A stretch of 64,000 bases of DNA from Rapana venosa (taxonomy: Eukaryota > Mollusca > Gastropoda > Neogastropoda > Muricidae): assembly GCA_028751875.1 (NCBI GenBank), contig CM054134.1, positions 39,185,815-39,249,814 on the forward strand, given 5' to 3'. Shown one piece after another: positions 24,580 through 34,862 of the stretch (positions within the stretch are counted from its first letter, which is position 1; every line of letters begins with the position of its first letter). The position numbers and the translations under genes are program-made. The notes beneath the pieces are model-generated. The model did not search any database, was not told where the DNA came from, and saw only the letters and a list, made by a program, of their open reading frames with translations.

Positions 24580-24804
24580 TCTTGTCTGTCTGTCTGTCTG
24601 TCTGTCCACTTGTCTCTGTCTTTCTGTCTGTCTTTTTGCCTGACTGTCTGTCTGTGTGTCTCTCTCTGTCTGTCTCTCTCTGTCTGTCTCTCTTTCTCTC
24701 TCTCTGTCTATCTCTGTCTCTATCTCTCTGTCTCTGTCTCAGTCTCTCTCTGTGTCTCTGTCTCTCTGTCCATGTCTGTCTGTCTCTTTCTGTCTGTCTG
24801 TCTA

Positions 24805-24870
<66 letters not shown>
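24580..24870. repeat. (TCTG)n-(TC)n microsatellite of array unit 4
   Basis: About 290 bp joining beta 4 directly to gamma 4; the alpha module is missing. The simplest account is a deletion by recombination between the two microsatellites that normally flank alpha. Confidence 0.9.
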
Positions 24871-24879
<9 letters not shown>

Positions 24880-25258
24880 CCCTACCACATTGTCCACATT
24901 GACTTAAAGCCATTCTGAAATTATTTAATTCTCTTCTCAACGTAACCATAACAAAAAAAGTACATAAAAACAAAAGGCTAACCAGGCTTCATAGGGACAG
25001 TAATCGTCACAAATAACACACGTAAGTGTGCATTTGCACGTGGTGAAAGATTCGAGGGCGGAAAAACAACAACAACAAATCAATTATGCAACATCAACCA
25101 ACTTAGTTGTGAATCCTATTAGGTAAATTGCTGTGTGTTTGCATCAATAGTAAGAGGATTCGTTCTTTGTGTGCGTGTGTGTGTGTGTCTTTCTCCAATT
25201 CTGCTCTCTGCCTCAGAAAATCTATTTCTGTTCACTTCTCTTTCTGTCTGCTTGTCTG

Positions 25259-25332
<74 letters not shown>

Positions 25333-25338
25333 CTCTCT

Positions 25339-25363
<25 letters not shown>

Positions 25364-25373
<10 letters not shown>

Positions 25374-26569
25374 CGTGGGGGCGACGTGATGGGACGAGAA
25401 CTGAACGGGTGTGATGTTAGTAAGCTGCTGCAAATTTTTGCATTTTAGCTCCAAAATGTCAGTTACTGGCCTTTCAGCAACTGTAATAACAGCTTTAAAC
25501 GCCCTGCTGATCGACAACGTCATATCGAGTTGGAAAGTCGCGGGGGAGAGCGGCAGCGTTGTGTTTGTCTTGCGAATGAAGCCAGCTGATAAGTCAGTGT
25601 CAACAGAAATGGCGGACCTGGTGCTGAACCATAACTCCCGAGTTCAGTACTATCGCAAAAAGCCCCCTTGTCAAATCCGTCACGACCTCCAAAGAAGCAG
25701 ACAACACCAAGAAAGACAGGCAAGTCGCCAATGTGACAATGACAGTGTCTTGGAAGAGCCGATCTTGTGTAACATTGACTCCCTGCTCAATGTGGAAACA
25801 GAAGAAAAACAAACCAGTGTGTACACAGAGCTGTGCAGTGAATGCCTCAGCCACACCAGATTCACTTGATCTACTGTGTGATCCAGCAACAGACAGCAAG
25901 ATCGTGTGTGTCTTCTGAGGTGTCTGATGTGCAGGAAGAGCTGACAGTTGGCTGCACAGTGGATGACTCTGATACTGGTATTGTGAAACAGTATGTGTCT
26001 ACTCTAACTGACAAACGTGTGCATCGTCGATTACGGGACAGCAAGAGAAACACATGGTTTCGAAAGGTTGTGGTACATAGTTCAGGCGATCAAAACAATG
26101 TGATGTGTGAATCAGATGACATCGCCCTAGAATACTCTTGTAATGGAGATACTGGCGAGGAATCTAAGTGTGTGTTCTGGTACATCAAGCAAGAAGAGAA
26201 AAACATGTTGCCAGAAGAATGTGTCAGGCTTGCCAGACTTCATAAAGGGAAGCAATGTCCTAACACACAACACGCAGAGACAGTGGCGCTTGTTGAGCGG
26301 GAATTACATCTTCTTGGGGACCTGATCGGGTTTTACATGGGCTGACTTCGCTGGCTGCAGACTGGAAAAGGAAAGGCTGTTTTGAAAATTGAGACACGGA
26401 CAATAATGTATCGAATCTTGTACATACCACTACTGCCATGGTTACCATGTCATTGTAATCGCGTCGCGTTCGATATCGTTTGTTACTGCGCCGCAGCGCT
26501 ATATGGCTTGATTGCTAAATAGCAATAAGTTTTGTCAATTGTCAATTGTCAATTGTCTCTCTCTGCGTG
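25364..26569 (+). mobile_element. Full-length copy B of the ORF-bearing retroposed element
   Basis: The element proper is 25378-26555. A perfect 14-bp duplication TCTCTCTCTGCGTG flanks it (25364-25377 and 26556-26569), showing insertion into the TC tract of array unit 5. The 3' end is three full TTGTCAA units plus a partial fourth (26532-26555), against two in copy A, so the tail varies in number. Identity to copy A is roughly 90-95% by eye over the whole length. Copies A and B are head to head, separated by about 7.3 kb. Confidence 0.85.
25456..26345 (+). pseudogene. ORF of element B, about 296 residues, frameshifted in the middle
   Basis: Starts at the same ATG (25456, MSVTGL) as in copy A and ends at the same TGA after FYMG. 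The N-terminal part is intact here through SSWKVAGESGSVVFVLRM and YYRKKPPCQI, where copy A is broken. The frame is lost near 25835-25905 by small indels and recovered as EVSDVQEELTVGC. Since each copy is open where the other is broken, their common ancestor very probably had one uninterrupted ~296-codon frame. Many differences change amino acids, which fits decay after insertion. Function unknown. Confidence 0.65.
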
Positions 26570-26672
26570 TGTGTGTGTGTGTTTGTGCCGTGTGCATATG
26601 TGTGTGTGTGCGCGTGTGCGTGCGTGCATGTGTGTGTGCGTTTGCGTGCGCGCGTATGTATGTGTGTGTGTA
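26570..26672. repeat. (GT)n with GC steps
   Basis: GT/GC alternation continuing from the target duplication of element B; Z-DNA candidate. Confidence 0.9.
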
Positions 26673-26785
26673 GTCCTGGCTGTTTATGAAATCACCTCTC
26701 TGTTTCTCTATTCACAAGAGAAAAAGGCACACAAAGGTTCATAAAAGTCCACATACGTGCTGATCTTAGGCAGGTTACAGACATA

Positions 26786-26940
26786 TAAGACTCGGTGACT
26801 TGATGGATCGGTGGTCTAGAGGTAACGCGCCTGTCTAGAAAGCGAAAAGTCCGGGTCTGAAGTGTGCGGCGGTTCGTACCCCGTTTGGACCGGAAATTTT
26901 TCCCCCATCCATTAGACCATGAGTGGTGGTCTGGGCGCTA

Positions 26941-26971
<31 letters not shown>

Positions 26972-27307
26972 CGTGTGTTACACGTAATTATTTAGCGCAC
27001 GTAAAAAAAAACCCACGGCAACAAGAGAGTTGCCCCTGGCAAAATTCTTAGAAAAAAGCCACTCTGATAGGGAAACAAATACAGCTGCAGAAAAAAAAAA
27101 AAAAGGGTGAAAGGGTGGCGCAGCGCTAAGTAGCGACGCGTTCTCCCGCTCTCCCCGGGGAGAGCAGCCCGAATTTCACGGAGAGAAATCTGCCGTGACC
27201 TAAAGTGGTATGAAATAAAATCTGAGCGCTTTGATTTGTTGCTTTACAAGATTCAGCGCTATATAAATTCCATACATTATTATTATTATTATTATTATTA
27301 AGACTCG
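26786..27307 (+). mobile_element. Full-length tRNA-headed SINE (family 1) with LINE-type 3' tail
   Basis: The SINE is 26795-27298, flanked by a perfect 9-bp duplication TAAGACTCG (26786-26794, 27299-27307). Order: head with GGTGGTCTAGAGGTAACGCG; B box GGTTCGTACCC (26871-26881, one or two changes from consensus); central domain TTTCGGATGAGACGATAAAC and CCGAGGTCCCGTGTG; GCTCTCCCCGGGGAGAGC; CTAAAGTGGTAT; then GAGCGCTTTGATTTGT and AGCGCTATATAAATTCCAT with (ATT)n. The last ~70 bp match the 3' end of the LINE fragment at 50.1-50.9 kb, pointing to that LINE as the partner that moved it. Confidence 0.9.
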
Positions 27308-27760
27308 AACTGAAATATTTTATCGAAAATAATTAGGTAAAAGTCAGAGGCTTCTTTCTTTACTCCAGATGCTCGTGAAATGAGAAAAAATAAATAGATA
27401 ACACATGCATGAATAAATAGATAAATAAATAGATAGAAAATAAAACAGAAACGACTATAGAAAAACAAAGACACGACTATGTAAGCAAAGACACAGGCAC
27501 GAATACGCAACGATGTGATTTGTCTCTAACTCTGTGCTTTTCTCAATCTTTCCCTACATTTCTTTTCATACAGATAAGAACCACATCCTGAAAACAGCTT
27601 CTGATAAATCTCTTTTTTTCTGACTGCAAGATCCGTCTGCATATTATTCATTGTCCTTCATCGTGCAATTTGTTAGATCAGCACATGCTTCCAACTTTTC
27701 TGATAGCGGTGGGATCTCAAACATAACTTTACCCAGTGTTTTGGCTACCTTCCAGTTACT
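27308..27760. other. Unique DNA, no gene recognised
   Basis: AT-rich with short ATAG/AAAT runs. Confidence 0.45.
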
Positions 27761-27762
27761 CT

Positions 27763-27964
27763 TTCCTTCTTTCTTTCTTTCCTTCCTTCTTTCATTCTTT
27801 CTTTTCTTTCTTTCCTTTCCTTCTTTCTTTCTTTCTCTTCTTTCCTTCTTTCTTCCTTTCCTTCCTTCTTTCTTTCTTTCTTTCTTTCTTTCCTTCTTTC
27901 CTTCTTTCTTTCTTTCTTTTCTTTCTTTCTTTCTTTCTGTCCTTTCCTTCTTTCTTTCTTTCCT

Positions 27965-27999
<35 letters not shown>

Positions 28000-28115
28000 C
28001 TTCTGTCCTTCTTTCTTTCCTTCCTTCTTTCTTTCTGTCTTTCTTTCTTTTCTTCTTTCTTTCTTTCTTTTCTTTCCTTCTTTCTTTCTTTCCTTCTTTC
28101 TTTCCTTCTTTCTTA
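27763..28115. repeat. (TTTC)n/(CCTT)n tract, about 350 bp
   Basis: Almost entirely pyrimidine on the plus strand, with rare A/G interruptions. Phe/Ser/Leu frames are artefacts. Triplex candidate. Confidence 0.95.
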
Positions 28116-28513
28116 CAACTTCACATCTTAAACATGCCTTTGCTGGATGATCAGGAAAGTGTGTTTACACTTCGAGGCCAGGTGTTCAACCATAGCGTTT
28201 AAATTTTGTTCCCTGAATTTCTTTCTGTATGATAGGGAAGAAGACGGAGAAATCGTCTGAAGCAGAATAATTTGATTGTTTCCTGAATTCAATGTCATTC
28301 TGATCTTCTGTCTTGCAGTTATTGCTTAAAAACGACTTTGCCTCGTTCAGTTCTTCAACATTCTCAGACTAATAGACTGTTGTGAATTTCTCTATACGTG
28401 AGATAATAAAGAATTTGAAATAATTAGGTTGCGACCTTCGACCCAAAAGACACACAAAACCAAAGACAACAAAGCAAACGGGGAGATTCTATAAAAGGTA
28501 GAACACATACGTG

Positions 28514-28550
<37 letters not shown>

Positions 28551-28900
28551 TTGCCAAGGTCATTACTTTCATTTGAACGTTCAATTTTCTTTCGTTTCGC
28601 CATGCACAAGGCCGTGAGCTCCGTAGTGTATTCTGAATATGTTGCACACAGTGGCAGGCCTTAGGAACGCTGAAAGCAAAGCAAAGTGATGAATCCAGCA
28701 GAATAACATGGACAGCAGTTACTAGCGGTGACACACTGGTCCTGAAGTTTAGACAACTTGGGTTTGAATCCTTGTTGAAGCTGAACTTTGCCTCCCTCGT
28801 ACAAGACCATAACGTAATAATCTGATTAATACTCTTTTTCTTTTCTTTGTGTTTTTTTAATAAGTTAGCTTTCATGTGTAAAATGCAAATTTCCCCGTGG
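28116..28900. other. Unique DNA with one (AC)n tract
   Basis: (AC)n at about 28517-28549. Nothing else recognised. Confidence 0.5.
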
Positions 28901-28913
28901 GGATGCCGGGGGC

Positions 28914-29232
28914 CTGTCAGTATAAATAGCTTCCCCCACCTTCTGGAAATTCTGTGCTTGGGATTCCCTCTTTTCTATCCCTCACTTTGTTTTTCTGCCT
29001 TGTTCTTTTTCTTCGTATCACCTCCTTCTCGTCTATTAATTTTTCTGCCTTCTTGGTCTAGGTCCATTCTCCTGCCTTTTTTCCAGAAAAACTGAAAAGA
29101 TTTTCTCTCCCATGCCGAAGTCGGATGTGCTGGGCCTGACTTGTCAGGCACTTAAAGGCAGCGCATCGCGTTTTCGCTCGTATAACAGAAAACAATAGTT
29201 GCTATCTGAGCGTTCGATGACGACGAAGAATA
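28914..29232 (+). repeat. Dispersed repeat E, copy 1
   Basis: About 320 bp. Shares CTGTCAGTATA, CACCTTCTGGAAATT, ATTCCCTCTTTTCTA and the core GTCGGATGTGCTGGGCCTGA with copy 2 (32627-32935, same strand). Inside the core is the short palindrome CCTGACTTGTCAGG (29135-29148). It ends GAGCGTTCGATGACGACGAAG, an A/G-rich tail. A third copy (60991-61112) has only the last ~120 bp, so that core is probably a separate unit. Class unknown; a SINE or LINE 3' end is possible. Confidence 0.75.
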
Positions 29233-29245
29233 AATGCAAATAGTG

Positions 29246-29715
29246 CATGAAAAAGAACTTACGGACAATACAAGAGCTTTTCATAACAAAATACTGTTTA
29301 AAAAAAAGTAACTGTCACTGAAAAAACACACAAAATTATATGCAGACAACACAAAAATACAAAAAAAGCTAAGCCCTGAAGTCTGCTGAGGCACAGGAGG
29401 GTGGGTAGCCCCAATTTACCCTGAAGAAGTCTGTTGTCGATATGAATGCTACTTGCAAGACCATATCTACAATAGGATACAATATGGAACTTAATGGATA
29501 CATGTTTGCAGTCTTGGACACTTGCCCAACCCGATGGCTGCTGTCTAGTCAGCGCCTTGTAGTTGTACCTTTTTTCTGCCTGGCTTCCCTTAACCACACC
29601 TCTGATTAATTAAATTAATGCTGTTCTTCCTTCAAGGGCGTTTTCAGCCCTTCTTTTCTTTCTTTTATACTCACTCCCTGCATCCATGTCCTTCTGAGAT
29701 TAAGTGATGTAACAG
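29246..29715. other. Unique DNA, no gene recognised
   Basis: A 99-codon minus-strand frame here (29298-29597) matches nothing I know. Confidence 0.45.
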
Positions 29716-29719
29716 GAGG

Positions 29720-29808
<89 letters not shown>
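29716..29808. repeat. (GA)n microsatellite
   Basis: Two GG interruptions in about 93 bp of GA. Confidence 0.97.
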
Positions 29809-29811
<3 letters not shown>

Positions 29812-29867
29812 CCATTGAGAGGGGCAATAGCATAAGCAAAGAAGAAATTAACGAGAAGAAACGAATA

Positions 29868-30548
29868 CCTATTGTATTGTATTGTATTATATTGTATTGT
29901 ATTATATACCACTTTCAGTCTCTGCGTGAACTTCAGGCTGTTCTCTCTAGGGAGAGCACGTCGCCACACGTGCAGCGCCACCTTTTTCTTTTTCTTGTTT
30001 GCACCTGTATCTAGTCCCTATCAGAGCTGCTTTTGATTCTTTAGAATTAATTTATTTATAATTGTGGTTTCTTTTAGAACGATCAATGCGTGTTGCACAC
30101 GGAACCTCGGTTAATCGTCTCATCATCCAAAGGACTAGCACCCAGGCCGTCACTCAAGGTCCCTATGTTCTTTCGAGCCAGAAGGCCCATAGAGCCGGAG
30201 CTTATCCCGGTTTCTGTAGCGTTAAGCGAACTGATGGTTTTTCACCACCCCTGTGACAGGACGCTAGTCTGTCGCCAGATACTTCCCCAGCAGAGCTGGT
30301 ACCCACTTGTACACCTGGGTGGAGTGAGGAAAATAGGAGTAAAGTGTCTTTCCCAAGGACACAACACCGAGCCGAGCGGGGATCGAACCCGAGACCTCTG
30401 GATCACGAGTTGACCGCCTAAACTACTCGACCACGGTGCCTCACTCAAGGTCCCTATGGGTGGGAAAAAGTTCGGACTCAAACGGGGATCGAACCCACAC
30501 TTCTTGCTTTCTAGGCAGGTGCATTATCTCTATACTACCCATCCACCA
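29868..30548 (-). mobile_element. Family 1 SINE, split by a younger SINE, (ATACA)n tail
   Basis: Outer copy on the minus strand. The head GGTGGATGGGTAGTATAGAG and B box GGTTCGATCCC (plus ~30485-30495) lie right of the insertion. The rest of the body (ACCGAGGTTCCGTGTGCAAC, AGAGCAGCC... hairpin region) and GTGGTATA with an (ATACA)n tail lie left of it. Like the copy at 20.7 kb it ends right after GTGGTATA, without the LINE-type extension of the 26.8 kb copy. Confidence 0.82.
30150..30458 (-). mobile_element. Nested tRNA-headed SINE (family 2) with 18-bp target duplication
   Basis: The insert is 30168-30440 (273 bp), flanked by a perfect 18-bp duplication TCACTCAAGGTCCCTATG (30150-30167, 30441-30458), which is sequence of the host SINE. 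On the minus strand: head GGCACCGTGGTCGAGTAGTT, B box GGTTCGATCCC (plus 378-388 of the 30 kb block), then GTCCTTGGGAAAGACACTTT, CTCACTCCACCCAGGTGTAC and AGTGGGTACCAGC. The head is tRNA-like, but the element is too long and lacks an acceptor-stem pairing I could confirm, so it is not a tRNA gene. The perfect duplication implies a recent insertion. Confidence 0.9.
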
Positions 30549-31250
30549 CTTAAAAGGGTGGATTCCAATCACGTCGGCAATTTTCCGGGTGATAATATCG
30601 CAGCCTGTATAAACAGTGACTGAAAATCCGTCATCTTTCGCTAGATCAAGTTTGTAGCATTGTTTTGCTGCTCGCAAAGAATCTCTCTTGGAGGCTTTCT
30701 GCCAACGTAAGGGTCAGTTCTAAGTGTTTGTCCTGCCAGCAAACTGAACAGAAAGTAACGCTCCAACGGAGAAGAGTGGTTTAGTAAATAAATGTCTATC
30801 TTCGCAGTCAGCCCTTCAGTCTGCTCCAACTCTAGTTACTTACGGTCTGTCAGCTGAACTGCTTCTTGTTTGGTTTGCTGCCATGTGGTAAGGTGGGGGT
30901 ATCGTGAGAGAGAGACAGAGAGAGGAGACAGACAGACAATCAGACAGACAGACACAGAGACAGACAGACAGAGAGCGTGGCATTGATTCGCCTGTGATAA
31001 ACTACTACCGTAAGCAAAGTAAATCACTAACCCATCCTTCGATAACAATCATACCCCTAAATCAGAAATCTCTGCTAAGACGTTAATACGATCTTCTCCA
31101 AATCAATCAAGATATTATATTATTCGTACAAGCAAATGCAGGATCTCAAGCTGTGACTGACAAACACAAAGGTCAGGCAGACAGAGAAACGGAGACAGAG
31201 AAGGGAGGTAGAGAGGCAAGATGCAGTGAGACAGACTTCTGCGTTCCCTG
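30549..31250. other. Unique DNA, no gene recognised
   Basis: Contains a short GACA/GA repeat at 30905-30976. No recognised frame. Confidence 0.45.
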
Positions 31251-31251
31251 G

Positions 31252-32150
31252 CTCTGCTAAAAGTTCAATTAAGTCCTTGGCTCTGCTAAAAGTTCAATCA
31301 AGTCCTTGGCTCTGCTAAATGTCCAATCAAGTCCTTGGCTCTGCTAAATGTTCAATCAAGTCCTTGGCTCTGCTAAATGTTCAATCAAGTCCTTGGCTCT
31401 GCTAAATGTTCAATCAAGTCCTTGGCTCTGCTGAATGTTTCATCAAGTCCTTGGCTCTGCTGAATGTTTCATCAAGTCCTTGGCTCTGCTGAATATTTCA
31501 TCAAGTCCTTGGCTCTGCTGAATGTTTCATCAAGTCCTTGGCTCTGCTAAATGTTCAATCAAGTCCTTGGCTCTGCTAAATGTTTAAAGTCCTTGGCTGT
31601 GCTGAATGTTTAATCAAGTCCTTGGCTCTGCAGAATGCTTAAAGTCCTTGGCTCTGCTAAATGTTTAAAGCCCTTGGCTCTGCTGAATGTTCAATCAAGT
31701 CCTTGGCTGTGCTGAATGTTTAATCAAGTCCTTGGCTCTGCTGAATGTTTAATCAAGTCCTTGGCTGTGCTGAATGTTGTAAGTCCTTGGCTCTGCTAAA
31801 TGTTTAAAGCCCTTGGCTCTGCTGAATGTTTAAAGCCCTTGGCTCTGCTGAATGTTCAATCAAGTCCTTGGCTCTGCTGAATGTTCAATCAAGTCCTTGG
31901 CTCTGCTGAATGTTCAATCAAGTCCTTGGCTCTGCTGAATGTTCAATCAAGTCCTTGGCTCTGCTGAATGTTCAATCAAGTCCTTGGCTCTGCTGAATGT
32001 TTAATCAAGTCCTTGGCTCTGCTGAATATCCAATCAAGTCCTTGGCTCTGCTGAATGTCTAATCAAGTCCTTGGCTCTGCTGAATGTTCAATCAAGTCCT
32101 TGGCTCTGTTGAATGTTCAATCAAGTCCTTGGCTCTGCTGAATGTTTCAT
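31252..32150. repeat. 30-bp minisatellite, about 31 units
   Basis: Unit: TCAATCAAGTCCTTGGCTCT then GCTGAATGTT (30 bp). Variants include CTAAATG for CTGAATG, TTTCATCAAG, CTGTG for CTCTG, and short units lacking ATCAA. Identical variants cluster: CTAAATG mainly in the left part, CTGAATG on the right. A 30-bp period keeps frame, but no long ATG-initiated frame spans it and short units break it, so I treat it as non-coding. Confidence 0.95.
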
Positions 32151-32620
32151 CATGTCTGGATGGTGAAGTTCACAGTCTGATGCAGCGACCATTTTGGTCC
32201 CCACAGTTTCTCCTGAAGGTTCACCAGGCTGGACAATGACAAAGACAGACAAAGAGAGGCAGATAGACAGAAACTAGAGAGGCAGAGAGACAGAAACTGT
32301 AGAGGCAGAAAGACAGAAACACTGGGATTGTGACACAGACAAAGTGGGAAGGGCGTGACAGAGGGATGATAGGAAATGACAAAGAACAAAATTGACCCTA
32401 CATATTTTAGAAAAAATGTCGTTATGAAAGACATTTCTTCATCTTTTTTATTAAGCTCATGCTCACTGTATTTGTTTTACATTTAACCACTTTGGAAGGT
32501 TGCTTGGGTAACTATTTAAACAACTATAGACAAACATACCACATCATTAAGACAAGGCAAGACTTTCAGGTAATATTTCTTTCATGCCATGCCAAGCTAC
32601 ATCGCCTATATTTCTCTCGC
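32151..32620. other. Unique DNA, no gene recognised
   Basis: GACA/GAGGCAGA-rich part near 32236-32320. Nothing recognised. Confidence 0.45.
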
Positions 32621-32626
32621 AGGAAT

Positions 32627-32935
32627 CTGTCAGTATAGATAGCATCTCGACCTTCTGGAAATTATGTGCTAGGAATTCCCTCTTTTCTAGCCCTCTCTTT
32701 GTTTCTGCCTTGTTGCTTTACTTCCTGTCATCTCCTCTTCTCGTCTATTTTCGGCCTTCTTGGTGCAAACTCCTCGGTTTTTTTCCAGAAAGACTTAAAA
32801 GATAAAATATTCTCCCACGCCAAAGTCAGATGCACTGGGCCTGACTTGTCAGGCGCTTAACGGCAGTGCAACGCATATTCGCTCATATGACAGACAACAA
32901 TAGTGGCTGTCTGAGCGTTATACAAGGAGAAGAAG
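32627..32935 (+). repeat. Dispersed repeat E, copy 2
   Basis: Direct-repeat partner of 28914-29232, 3.7 kb away, same order of motifs including GGGCCTGACTTGTCAGGCGC. Roughly 80% identical by eye. Confidence 0.75.
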
Positions 32936-32945
32936 CACTGAACAC

Positions 32946-33930
32946 CAACTGAAACATAGAGAGACTCAAGGAAAATCCCAGTACCATCTTCGCCATTGAC
33001 ATTTCATTCATTCTCAAAATACTGTTTCTTATATCTTACCTTTATTTCCAAATTGAAAATAAGAAATAAACAACGAAAACCGATGGGTTTTAACATTTCC
33101 CAAAGTGCAGTACCATGACCTAAAGAACAGAACGGAACACGGGAGAAGGCAAACCGTTTCCTGCTGATAAAGCTCATTAGAGAAAAAGGCTGTACTCTGC
33201 ACTGCGCCACGGTCATCAATTATGCACACAGCGCACGTGCCGAAAGGAACTAACCTAATTAAAGCGACAGGACAACCCAAAGATCCACTTTAACAAAAGC
33301 AGGGAAGAACCCGAAATGAAGATTTATTGGAATCCCGCTCAGAACTCGGCAAACCCCTTGTCTACCTACCCCTCTGCTGTTCCCTTCCTGGGCATCCATA
33401 ATTGAAGGTAGGTGGCTGTAAAATATCGCCCACTTGCGTGGAAAGAGGACTAGAGGCATTGGTTAATTGTAGTGACAGATTTGTTTTGTGGGGAAATTAA
33501 TCCCACATGGTAACTTGTGCGTGATTTGTATCCTGTGAAAACGCTATGTAAACATTATGTTTCTACCTGTTTTACAGCAGTTAATTAATACGTGTTGTTG
33601 TTTTTTTAATCTAAATCTGTACAAATCAAAGAAGCAAAAGGAGTCAATCTTGCAATAAACAGCATTGGTAACCATAAGAGACAAGAGAAGACAAAGACAA
33701 AGAGAGAATGACACACACACACACACACACACACACAGCGTAATTTTACTGATATATTCTGGGGGAAAAACTAAACTGGTACTCTCTAAGCAAGCCTTCG
33801 TGTATTGCGTAACATTTCCTTTTATTTTCACTTAAACGTGTCTTTCTTAACTCACGTAACGTGGCAATAAATAAGCATGCATCAAACATTTTCAACACAT
33901 CCATGTTGCCTCACGCTTTATCCACTACCA
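32946..33930. other. Unique DNA, no gene recognised
   Basis: (AC)n at about 33713-33737. A minus-strand frame at 33544-33831 is partly a product of this repeat. Confidence 0.45.
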
Positions 33931-33934
33931 TAAT

Positions 33935-33995
33935 AATATCTACAAGTGTCTTTGCAAGATATAGCGCTATACAAATTCCATTTATTATTATTAAG
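33935..33995 (+). mobile_element. Isolated LINE/SINE 3' tail
   Basis: GTCTTTGCAAGATATAGCGC, then TATACAAATTCCATTT and ATT units: the same tail as at 27.25 and 50.87 kb, here without a recognisable body. Extreme 5' truncation is typical of LINE retroposition. Confidence 0.7.
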
Positions 33996-34600
33996 TAAAC
34001 TAACCATCCAGATCATGCAACGAAACTTCCCCAAACAATGCAACAAGATAAATTAATAATGCCAGAGGTATGACGAAGAGAAGACCTTTCACCTTGGGAC
34101 AACATTCTTCGTCCACCCATCCCCTCCTCCTGCTACCAACCATCACTACCATCACTGCCATGCCCACTCTACACTATCTCACCACACAACCTTGGATAAT
34201 AATGGAGTAGAGCGGCACGCCAAAGCAGGAGCCACTTGAGCTATGTCAGCTATGTGTATCCCGCCTAGCCGTCATTGTTTTGATGTACAAGAGGGCTGTG
34301 GGCGGGTTGGAGGATGGGGTGTGTGTGTAGGGGTGGGGGGGGGGGGGGGAGTGAAAGGAACAAGGTCAAAGAGTGAAAACGGTATGTTGTCCACCTCTGT
34401 GCTTGTGGCTCGCTGATTGATGGCCTTGGCTGAGGGGGAGATAACGTAGTGGACTGGTGGGCTAAGTCTAGTTCAGCTGAGTTATTAATAACCATCCACT
34501 TTGAAGCTTTGTTATCACGATTGTTGTGGCCCAGCCTTCACTGGTGGCTAGGTGGGGGGATCAGGTGTGTCGGTCGGTCTGGTGGAGCAGATTTAGCATG
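33996..34600. other. Unique DNA, no gene recognised
   Basis: Poly-G run near 34335-34350. Nothing else. Confidence 0.45.
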
Positions 34601-34601
<1 letters not shown>

Positions 34602-34633
<32 letters not shown>

Positions 34634-34862
34634 TGTATGGTGTCTGTACGTGTATTTTGGGGGAGGAGGGGGGAGCTGTGAATGTGGTATGTGTTTGATG
34701 TTCATTTTGATATTATGATGTGATTTAATATGATGTGTGTGTGCGTGTCGTACTGTCGTGGTGTGTGTGTGTGGTGTGTGTGTGTGTGTGTGTTGTGTGT
34801 GTGTGTGTGTGTGGTGGTGTGTGTGTGTGTGTGTGTGTGTTGTGTGTGTGTGCCTGTGTGTG
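34602..34862. repeat. (GTAT)n and (GT)n microsatellites
   Basis: GTAT at about 34606-34638 and interrupted GT at about 34735-34862, separated by unique sequence. Confidence 0.9.

Noticed and set aside
26812..26881. Functional tRNA gene
   Set aside because: A- and B-box-like blocks are part of a ~500-bp SINE with a target duplication; the B box is altered and I could not confirm a cloverleaf.
30371..30440. Functional tRNA gene on the minus strand
   Set aside because: Head of the nested family 2 SINE, delimited by the 18-bp duplication.
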